Assembly: GCA_000499405.2 (NCBI GenBank)
Contig: HG738140.1
Coordinates: 13,419,560-13,483,559 of the forward strand
Direction: 5' to 3'
Source: Onchocerca volvulus
Lineage: Eukaryota > Nematoda > Chromadorea > Rhabditida > Onchocercidae
Length of the DNA stretch: 64,000 bases
The notes below the pieces were generated by a model. The model was not told the origin of the DNA. It saw nothing but the letters and a program-made list of their open reading frames with translations, and made no database searches. This document shows positions 49,674 to 61,600 of the stretch, in pieces. The position numbers and the translations under genes are program-made. Positions within the stretch are counted from its first letter, which is position 1. Each line of letters starts with the position of its first letter.

Positions 49674-52600
49674 ATGAAGAAATTGGGAACTTTGAATGCG
49701 ACCAGTCCAAAAATGGATGATCGTGTTTGGATACCAGATGCTACTGAAGGATATGTTATGGGTGTTGTAATTCGGGTAAGTTCTGAAATAAAATTTTCAT
49801 TAGACAGTTGGTTCTCATGGCAAAATTTGCAATTGTTTCTGTATAATTTCCACAGACATAAATTAAATTACAATTTCTGTAAGGTTACAATAAGCTAACA
49901 TTTATATTACTAAGTAAACTCTATTTTTATAAGTAAACACACAACTTTCGCAACTAAATTATTCATATTCGCAATAATTTTATAATTTTTTCGAATAAAT
50001 GAGATTTCCGTAAAAAATTATTCCATTCATGTATAGAAAAATCAGATCATGTAAAAATGAAGCAATGGAGCAGTTGTGGTGGGAGGTTCGGAAAATTGTC
50101 ATTATTTATTATTTTGTTCAAGAAAAGAAAAATAAAATAGGCTGTAAAACTGACTGCAAGTGACGCTTATATGGACTTCAATTTTTATGTTTCGGCTATT
50201 ATCAATTTAGTCTTCATGAGAGATATGACATAAATATAGTTGATGTTTGTGATTATATCTTGAAGAAGTGATATTATCATGAAAATCAACAAATGCTTTT
50301 TAGGTGGCTAATATGAGTTATTATGTTTTAGAATGTAGCAGATGATCGTGTATTACTGAGGATTGAAGGTACAGATCGTCAAATAACCATATGCCGAGAA
50401 GAGTTACAGTCTGTAAATCCAGCTAAATTAGACAAAATAGAAGATATGTCGTCACTTTCATACTTAAACGAAGCTTGTATTCTCCACAACCTTCGGCAAC
50501 GATATTATTCATCACTTATATACGTAAGTTTTCAGCATTTTCTGTAGTTATTTGTGAAAGATAGTCGAACATATTAGCTTTAGTAGAAGTGAATTTATTA
50601 GATTAACATTGTTGACATGTCGATTGATATATTGAAAGATCAAGAATTTTCTTATAATCCACATTACTTATATAGTTTCTGCTTACAGACATATTCTGGT
50701 TTATTTTGTATCGTTATCAATCCATACAAATGGATGCCTCACATCTATTCAACAGCAGTGATGAGAAATTATCGTGGACGAAAGCGACATGAAGTACCTC
50801 CTCATATATTCGCTGTGACTGATTATGCGTATCACGAAATGTTGCATCGTTCGTTTTTGTAAATTTTTATATTGGGAAAAGTTATAGAAGTCAAGACTTT
50901 GTTTAAAAATATAATATTAGAATGAATAGAAATTTTTGGAAATTTTAGAGCGAGAGGATCAATCTATCCTTTGTACGGGGGAATCAGGTGCAGGAAAAAC
51001 AGAAAATACGAAGAAAATAGTCCAGTATTTGGTGGATATTGCGGGACGGAATATGCGATCATCAGTTGCTAGGAACCCTGGAAAGGTTGAATTTTCCGTG
51101 AAATTTATATTTTATTGAAAATTAATCATGTTTTTGCTGTCTTCTATTATTTTTCTAAAATAAATTAAATGAAAAATTCTGGGAAGATATAGACTTGGAA
51201 TGCGATGGTAAAAATTTTTTGTTAAGTTATTCACAAAGCAGATTTCGTTTCTCTTCACTAAGTTTTTAATTCTACTTCTCAACAGTGCGTTATTTTTATA
51301 TTCTTAATAGTCATCGAATGTCCATTTTCTTTCAAAATTTCAAATCAGTCAAAATGTTACATTGACCTTCATGTGAACTTAAAACTTTAGCAACTGCTGT
51401 ATTGCCCTGGTTTTAAATGAGATTTATGTTCCGATTTATGTTTCAAAACAGTAAGATTTCTAGACTTCAATTAGTGATTGAAATAAGACTTGTTTATCCT
51501 TATTTCAAATTATTTGTTCGTATCTAATTCTTCTCCATTCAAAATCTTTTGCAGACATCAAAGTTATTGTCACCTTTTTCGGAAAGCATGTCATCTGTCG
51601 TAAGTTTTTTTTCTTTCTTTTTAAATTGTTAGTTTTGAAAAAAGCAAATATTATTCTTTTATAAAATTAGCGAATATTAGAGACTGCTGGTGACGAAGGG
51701 AGAATAATTTAAGAATTTCATTGATGAAATTATTTGATTAAAAATGTGATGTAGGGTCAATTGGAGGATCAGTTGCTATTAGCGAATCCGATTCTCGAAG
51801 CTTTTGGTAACAGTAAAACAGTTAAGAATGACAATTCATCGAGATTTGCAAGTTATATTTCTTTTTATAATCAGTGGTTCTAGTTAACTGCTGACAGGGA
51901 GTTCATTTTTCTTAGAAGAGTACTAATCTTCATGATTTTCATTTCTTACATCATTTTACTTCGATATCGTCTTACCACCTTCTTTTCTTTAGTTTACTAA
52001 CTTTGTATAATTCAAAAGGGAGAATAAATCAGTTGATTGTTTACTGTTGAATAGCAGCTAAAAAAACTATGGATTTTAGATTTTCCATCTGCAGAAAAAT
52101 TCATTTTTATCAATTAAAGATCGGATAATTTTGAGATTCTTGCTTGCTAAATTTACTACTAGTCATAAATTTAACTGCTAGAAGTTAGTGAAGATTCATT
52201 ATAGGGTAAATTTATCAGGATAAATTTCGATCAGAGTGGTTGCATATCGGGTGCAAATATCGAACATTATTTGTTGGAAAAGTCGCGTACTATTCGACAA
52301 GCAGCAAATGAGCGATCATTCCACTTTTTTTATCAGTTATTGCTGGGTGCATCTTCTAACCAGAAAAGTAAATATTGGAAATGAATATTAGAAATGAGTA
52401 ATTTAGATTTGAATGCTCTGGACTCTCTTGTCTAATTATGTAGCAGAAATAAGAGCAAACCTTTCAAAATATTATTTTAATATAAGATCATTTCTTATGA
52501 TGCTAGAATGCATTTTGAGAATAAATATAGTAATAAAAGATAATTGATCATAGAGGGAATTATCATTAGTACGAAATAAATTGACCATCTCGCAGGTATA

Positions 52601-55600
52601 TTTTTAATGGATGATATTGACAACTATCGTTTTCTTACTAATGGGAACCTCGTCATTCCGAATGTTGATGATGCATCTGAACTGTCAAATACTTTGAATG
52701 CGATGAGAGGGATGGATTTTTCGAACATAGACATTAATGGTAAATCAAATGATTCAATTTGAAATGAGTTATGGAATAAATATCAAATTTTCGAGATTGT
52801 AATGAATTCATGCTATATTTCATTATGCTGTGGACAATTTTCTAAACTTTGAAATATTATCTTCCTCAGAACGGCTAATAGAATATATGGTCAAACACAT
52901 GAAGTTGAATTTGTAAATGTAGAAGTAATATTTATTCCATATAAGCGAAATATGAATAAAATAATTGGATTTTATTTTAGCAGTAATGCGAATAACATGT
53001 GCAATTTTACTGTTGGGGAACTTATCCTTTACTGAAGATCGTACTTCTGACCAAGCAGTACTTGTCGATGATAGAGGTTCTGTTTTCCAAATTTTAATGC
53101 ATTTGGTATTTTTAATACCAAATGTATTTTTGCAATCGATATTCACTATTTAGGAATTTCGTCGTCGAGTATATCATAATTTTGGTGATTCGATTTCTCT
53201 TAATTTCGTTTTTTTTTCTTTTTTTTCTAGTTAATTTCATTTTAATTAAATAATCTAGTTGTTAATTTCAGTTGCTCAAAAAATATGTTGCTTACTTGGA
53301 CTGCCTGTTTCGGATTTAGCAAAAGCATTTTTGAAGCCACGAGTAAAGGTTATTGTAATTTTTGGATCACTGCTTTCATATATACCCATCATAAATGTGT
53401 TATATACGTATATATCCGGTGTACGTGCAATATATATATCATATGCATACAAGCAAGAAATTAAAATTTAGATGACGGAAATTTCAGGTTGGTCGTGATT
53501 ATGTACATAAAGCACAAACTCGTGAGCAGGTTCAATATGCGGTAGAAGCCATTGCAAAAGCAAGCTACGAACGAATGTTCCGATGGCTCGTGATGCGAAT
53601 TAATCGTTCTTTGGGGCGTTCAGCAAACAATGGAACAACTTTCATTGGAATACTTGATATTGCTGGGTAAATTTTGAGATTTGATAAGTTTTTACAAAAA
53701 AAAGAAAAAAAAAATCCATTTAATAAGCAAGGTCATGGAAGAAAGAGCAAAGCAAGTTAGAGCATTCAGATCAGAAATGTGAAGATATATTTGTTGATTG
53801 TTATTGTTTGAGTTGTTGGATTATTGGGTTTCATAAAATCTTTAAATCTTATTTCACTGCAGTCTAATTTTAAATCCCTAATTTATAAATAAGAAATAAG
53901 AAGAAATTATTCAAACTTGTATCTATATAAATTATGCACTCGTACACATGTATGTATGTTTATTTGTTAATTTTAGATTTGAAATATTCGAACTAAACAC
54001 TTTCGAGCAATTATGCATCAATTATACGAATGAAAAATTGCAACAGTTGTTTAATAATACAATGTTTAATTTGGAGCAAGAATTATACCGAAAGGAAGGA
54101 ATCGAATGGAATTTTATTGATTTCGGTCTTGATTTACTACCGACTATCGATCTTATCGAAAAGGTAAATATTTTAAAGGTATCCTGAAATATTGCTACAT
54201 TTGTAAGAAAGTTTGCAATAAAACGGGAATTTTATTGGACGGTGTCTAATTCTAAAGCAAGGATTTCTTTATCGTTTTAAACGATTTATAAAGAAAACTT
54301 TGTCATAAAATTTATTGTTAATCTATATAGTCTATATAAATAAAAATGTAAATGTTTGTTGTGCCTTTCTACACAACGTTTCAAGTTTTTCATTGATTGG
54401 TTTAAAATTTTGATACAATTTAGCATTCGAATAGGCGCTCACTTCCATGTAGGTAATGGGCATTTTAAGAATTTTCGTTTGTTCAAAATTTTGAACAGAC
54501 GAACATTTACATTTTTATTTATATAGACTAACTCTAATATGCTAATATAGTTTTAGTAGAGATAAAATATATTTTATCTCTTGCAATAGGTATAAAAATA
54601 TTAACGATTATTTCTGCTAATGCAAAAAAGCAGTAAAGTCTTCAAAATGTTCTGAAAAGAGAAATCATTTGGAAAGAGAAAATTCGAACTACAATATATT
54701 TTGTGTTATAGACTGCGGAAAAAAGGTCTAATAATTAAATCTTTTTCTAAAGCCATTAGGTGTTTTGTCATTGTTGGACGAACAGTGTATATTTCCAAAG
54801 TCAACTGATAAATCGTACGTGGAAAAATTGATTGCCAATCAGTCGAAACATCCGAAATTTATTGTACCTGAATTCCGAACGAAATCTGATTTTGCTATTG
54901 TGCATTATGCAGGCCGCGTAGATTATTCTGCAGGTAATTTATATAAAGGATCGTTATGATTTGCAATAGCCTAAATTTAAGTCAAAAGAATTTCATCTTT
55001 TTTAGTATCATAAATTTCTTGTAATAAATTGGTCAATTTTGTAAATTTAAAATTTGCATTTGTAGGCCAATGGTTAATGAAAAATATGGATCCACTGAAT
55101 GATTCGGTTGTATTTTTACTTCAGAACTCAACAGATCAACATGTAACAGAAATGTGGAAGAATGGTTTGTTATTTATGGGCTTTTCAAACAAGTTGCTTT
55201 TTGATTCCTCGAATTTGAAAAAGCCTTGAAAATTTATAGGTAATGAATGAACATTGAATATAAATGTTTTTTTTTTTTTGAAAAATTGTATTGTCAACAT
55301 CGGATTCTGTTTTCTTATTTACTGGAACCTGAGTCGGTTCACATTGTAAATTTAGCTTCAAAATCCAACTTTCGTTCTTTTTTTAACATTATTTTATAGC
55401 GGAATTTGCAAGTCTGAGAATGACTGATCAAACTGATTATGTATTTGGTACACGAACCAAGCGAGGAATGTTTCGCACCGTTGGGCAAACGTACAAAGAA
55501 CAATTGTCACGGCTGATGAAAATATTGCAAAATACTTCTCCTCATTTTGTTCGATGTATTATTCCAAATCACGAGAAAAAAGTAAAATATCATTCAAATC

Positions 55601-58600
55601 TCTATAATTTCTGTGCAAATTGATATACACCGTCTCAAATATTCAAAAATTGTGATTTTCTGGTTTCTTTCAAAAATGATTGGATCAGTTTTTTGCTTGG
55701 TTGAAAAACAATTTTAAAAAACTATTCAACAGTTGAACTTCTGACTGCCTTATTTAATCTTTTAATGCTAAAATAGTCTTTACGTGATTTTATTCAGTGA
55801 AACGCATTTTACATTATTTTCAAGTTTACTTTTATTTTCCAGGCTGGCATCATTAATGGATTATCGGTATTAGAACAGCTTCGTTGTAATGGTGTTCTGG
55901 AAGGCATCCGTATTTGTCGACAAGGCTATCCAAATAGAACGCCGTTCCATGACTTTCGTCGAAGATACGAATTGCTTGTTGATCGCGGAATCATTCCCCC
56001 TGGTTTCTTGGATGGAAAGGAAGCTGTTAAGTATGAGTTTTTGTCACTGCGTTTACTTGTCCTCATTTCTAGAAGTTTACAAACTGAGGACAGAGTAAGT
56101 TCGAGAACAATGGGAAATATTTGAAAGTCATATGATTTATAAATTGGATGACTTTTTTTAGACTAATTCTTGCTGCACTGGAAATGGATGCAAATCTCTT
56201 TCGTATCGGTCAATCGAAAATATTTTTCCGATCAGGTGTTATAGCTGATTTAGAAGAAATGCGTGACAAAAAGTTGCAACGGTTCATAGTTCAGTTTCAG
56301 ACCTACTGCCGTGGATATCTCGCTCGTCATACTTTTAAGAAACTTTTGCAGCAAATTTCTGCTACTCGGATTATCCAGAGAAATGGTTTAGCATGGTTAC
56401 GTTTGAAAGATTGGAAGTGGTGGAGATTGTTTGTTAAGGTTTCTTGTCAATCATTTGGTTGTGGTAACAATGCTTATCATTTGATAAGAAATACAGTGGA
56501 AAATCTTAACTTCTGAAAACGCTCAGCATGATTGATGCATAAGTTAACAGATCCAGCATAAAATTGATTCTTTCAATTGATAAACAGAATTTTTATTTAT
56601 GATCTTTCTAAATGTCTAATTGATGATTATTTTAAGGTTAAACCTCTTTTGGAAGTTACTGCAAGTGAAAAAGCCATAGCTTCCAAGGAATCGGAATTGA
56701 AAGCTCTACAAGAAACATTGCTGCAAAAGGAATATGCTTTATCAGATTATACGATTCGCATTGAACAGGTTTAGTTTTTTGGTTTTGTGTTATTTGGATG
56801 TGGAAAGAAAGATAATGGGCGAGATATTTTTTATTGCGAATACTCATTTTAATTTTCAAATACTTTTGTCACGATCAGATATTGAAGAGTTTTATAAAAT
56901 TTTCTAAGGCTTACCAAATAAAATTTTCTGACTCTGAATTTTTTTTTTATTTTTGGTTCAAAAAATTTTTAGCTAACAAATGATCGTACTGAATTACAAA
57001 AATTATTGGAAGAGGAAAGCGCAGAGAAAACGGAAATGGAAGACATGAAAGATCAACTGTTGTCAGTGAAAATGCAACTTGAAAACCAGGTCGAAAGTTT
57101 CAGACAAAAATTTGAGGAAAAGGAAGCTGAATGTATTTCCATTTCTGCCGAATATAAAAAGTTAAAGGTATTTTTCTGTTTTTGAAATCCGAATTTTTCG
57201 CATGCGTTTTTCTCTACCCTTTTTTTCCTTTTTTGTTTTGCTTAAAATTCTGCAATTTTATATATGTGTTTATCTGTTTATCCCAATTTTTTAAAATTAA
57301 TCGGCTTTTAAAACTTCATAATAGGTAAAATATGATTTAATCTTATAGTTTCTATCAATTTGTTCGTTTAGAGAATTAATGATTCCTTAATCGTAAATTT
57401 GACTCGTATTTTTTAGATCTGCTATTTCAGGATGATGTGGCAACTCTTAGAGAACAACTTCGAGAAGAAACTGGGAAATACGAACAATTGCAATTATCTT
57501 ATACCTCTATTGACCAAAAATTAAAAAATGTTATTGTAGAGAAAGATCGATTTTTTGAAACAAATGAAAAGGTTGACATAATTTCTAGTTTATAAATTTA
57601 CAAAGACTTTCAGATTCCATCTATCTGCTTCTTTTTCCAGATGGCGAAAGAGAAAACACTGCTTGAAGGAAGACTTGCAGCTACCACTCAAAAAATAATT
57701 GTCGAAGAAGAACAAAATCGTCAGAATGTCAAATTAAAGACGAAATTGGAAGCAAAAATAACAGATTATGAACAGGAGAATGAAAAGCTTAAGAAGGTTA
57801 GCACAACGATACCGACAAAAAAAATACAGTAGCTAGAACTATCCTTTTATGTCTTGTCATGATCTGATGGTTTTGTCTCATTTAAATAATCATATCTCTC
57901 TCACTCCAAATAGTCTTCTCTGCTTGTAATCACATAGTAATAGCAGGTATATTAACCTATTTTTAAATATTAATTCAAAGATTACTGAATGAATGTTTTA
58001 TTTCTATAAAAATTAAATTTTACATAACTTTTTTTTAATGTAATTTTTTGATAATTCAGTTCATCGAAGTGGCAGAAGCAGCAAATCAGAAACTTAATGC
58101 AGAAATGCGAAGTGTTCAGAATGAGAATGAGGAATTATCGCGGAGGCTAAACGAATTAAGTGCTCAACTTCAAAAAAAAGATGAAGAACTCAATACAGTC
58201 CTTACACGGTATCTCACATTCATTTATATATGTAATCACTTTATTCAAATCTTATCAAAAAAATTCAGGCGATTTATTTGTCATTTTCTTTTTCTCTTAT
58301 CGCGGTAATGCAAGATTTATTATCTACTTCACTTTCTCCTGTTCCTTAGTTTGTTTGGATTTGAAATTTCTGGTTTTGGTAAGTAATTTAGGCTTTGGTT
58401 ATTTAATGATTATATTTGCCATATTTATTTGTTTTTAGCTGCGATGAAGAACAATCAGAAAAACAAAATTTGATGAAGAAAACAAAGGAACTAATGTTAG
58501 AATTGCAAGAAGTGAAAGAAGACTTGGAAAGTGAAAAGACTTCGAGGTAAAAATTAATTTTTCAGTGTTTGGAAATTTGTTTTAATAAAAATTTTTTGAG

Positions 58601-61600
58601 TCTGTTGAAATGAAATTATTTAAGTTGTTAGAAATTTATCTCTATATGAGTTCGAAAAATTTTGGTCTCAGAAATGGATTGAATTTTAAATTTATGTTAG
58701 TACTTTTCGCAGAACAAAATTGGAAAAGGGAAAACGGGATTTTATGGAAGAGTTAGAGGCACTGAAACAAGAATTGATGGAATCGCAAGATAAAACACAA
58801 GCCAACGTAGAATTACGAACTGAACGTGAGAAGCAGTATTTATCGATCAAAGTACGTTGTTTTATTAGAAAGTTTTACTTGATTAAAAAATTATAGTTTT
58901 AAGCGATAAGGATTTATAAAATTTAAACTGCATCGATAGCAACTTTCATTTATTAAACTTAAAGATTACTTGTAATATACCATAATCATTTTCGAATCTG
59001 CAGAAGAAGTTTGAAGAGACAGCAGCACAATACGAACAAAATGTTGCAGAGTTGAAGACTAAGCATTCACAGCAACTGGATACTGTTAGGGCCGAGAATG
59101 AGCTATTAAAAAAGCAGATGCAGCAGGTTTTCTTTGCAAATATATTATTATAACATAACATTTTTTTTCCTAATGGTTCTTATTTATCTAATTTCATGAT
59201 GAATTTTGTATTCATGCGGAAATTTCGTAATTATCAGTTATAGTAAAGAATACCAATATAAAAGACATGCAAAATTGTTTCAGTGTTGCGTATTTTAGAT
59301 AGCTAAAACAAAGAATCGCATAGAAAATGAATTACAAGAGAATATCGTCGTGATTCAGCGAAATCAGTCTGTTTACTTAGAGAATGAACGCAAAAGGAAG
59401 GACGTTGAAAATTTATTGAATGGATGGCAAACAAAAGCTCAGGAAGCCGAAAAAAATGTTACGGACTTAAAATCTGCTTTGATAAAAGTGAGTGAATCTT
59501 TCATGAATTGGAATTTAGTTATGCTATAGATTATTAAATGAAAACACAATCATATGACTATAGATTTCCTTTCAAGAAATAATATGGTATTCATGAATTT
59601 ATTGATTTTTCCGTTTTTTCTTTTTTTTTTTTTTTTTTTTATTTTGTTGAAGTTTTTATGAGAATTGGGAATTTATAAAACAAAGAGTGAAAATTTCATT
59701 ATAAATTATTCGTCGAATAATAATTTGATGAATATTATATATGACTAAATTTTTCATTCAAGTGTATATCAAATTCACAAGTTAGACGGAAATGCTGAAA
59801 ACAAATTATTTATAAGATTATGAATGTAAATATTAGAGTTCTTCACTTTTCATTGAGTCTGTAATGCAGTATTCAGTAATATTCAAAGGTTGCATATTTT
59901 ATGCTATTGCTTTCGACATTTGGATAATAATAAAAATTTTCATTTGCTGTATAAATTTAGGTACAATCAGAGGTTGAAAGACTTAATCAGGAGCTAGAAA
60001 GTAGTGAAAATGTTGTTTCGGTTTTGCATAAGAAAATGACAAGTGCAGAAGCTCAGGCCAGTTTCTATGTCATAATTGCTGTTTTATTTCAGTGTTATCA
60101 TGAAAAATCCGAATAACATTTTTTTCATATTATGGCCATCTCGTCTCTCTTCTTTTAATTATGAAAATCTCTCGAAGAGAACATCGGTATAATTGGATAT
60201 CATTAGTTCAGTGTAATAAAAGAGGTGGAATACCCAATTAGTTTTCAGATCATTGATTTAAGCGATGCGATGGATCTGGAAAAGTCTCAGAATGAAGTAC
60301 TTCGAGAGAAGCTACGAACTCAAGATGATAAATTAGAAGTTTTGCAAGAAAACAAAGAGCTTGATGAATTTACTATTCAGAAATATGAAAAAGTTTGATG
60401 TTATTTGGAAATTAAATAAATTACATATTACAATCGTATGTTTGTCTTTGGAGGTTTTTGTTTATTTGAAGAATAGTTAAATTTTTTTAGCTTGCTCTTC
60501 TTCTGTTAGTGGATAAATATTAAACAGACAAGAAATTTTGCAGGAGATAAATTCTTTGAAGCAGCAGCTGACTGATACAAAAAAGAAGAATGACGAAAAA
60601 CTACTTTTGCAAGTAGAAGAGATGCGTAAAAAACTGATGAAAGAGATGGAAGCTTATAAGAAGGAATTAGAACAAAGTGAATACATCCGTGCTCGGAATG
60701 AAAAGGCAAAAGAAAAATTAATGCAGGAAGTAAGCTAACTTTTTCAGGGGTTATATTGTTGCTTTTAATTTGTTTTAAAAAGATTTTAAACTAAAAAAAA
60801 ATAGAAAATTTTAATTTTTTTAAAATCAGTTTCAAGATTGCTGGACATTTGAACTCCGGAATTAAACTTCTCCTTTATCATTACGTTTGTCCTTGGAACT
60901 CCGGAAGTAAACTTCTCTTTTTATCATTACGTTTGTTCTTGTCTTCGTACTAATGAATAAGATCATAAATGTGATTGAAAGAAAAATATATTAGTTGTAT
61001 GAAATCTCTGATATTTACCGTTTTTTTAATTCATAGAGCTTTAGAGCGATAATTTATAATTTGCATGGATTACTGATTAGTTACACTATAGGTGAAAATA
61101 AAATATAAATTTGATGCTTTGGATTGTACATTACAACATATTCAAAGTAAAAGTTTAGCAACATTTTTATTTTTCTTATGGAATTATAACAGTAACATTT
61201 TATAATTTTCAAATGAACACCCCTTCTAATTTTTCCCATAACTGAATGACAGCTAAAATCCGACGGAAAATTTTTCATTCACAGGTAACATTTCCATCAT
61301 AGTACTGTCCTTGAAATTCACTAACAGTCTTTTTCCCTTCTTTAGTATCATTCTGTAAAATATTGCATCTGGAGAAAAACTGATTCAAATTTGATATTTA
61401 TTTGAAACTATAAATTCTCATTATAATATTTGCTATGATTTCTTTTAGAATGAGGATATGCTAAACGAATTGAATAAATTACGGTTCAGTGTGCGTGAAA
61501 TGGAAAAGAAACAACGGAAATTTGATCAAACGCTTGAAGAAGAAAAGTCGAAGGTGTTAAAAGCTAGTGTTGAAAGAGATAGATTGGCACAAGAGGTACC

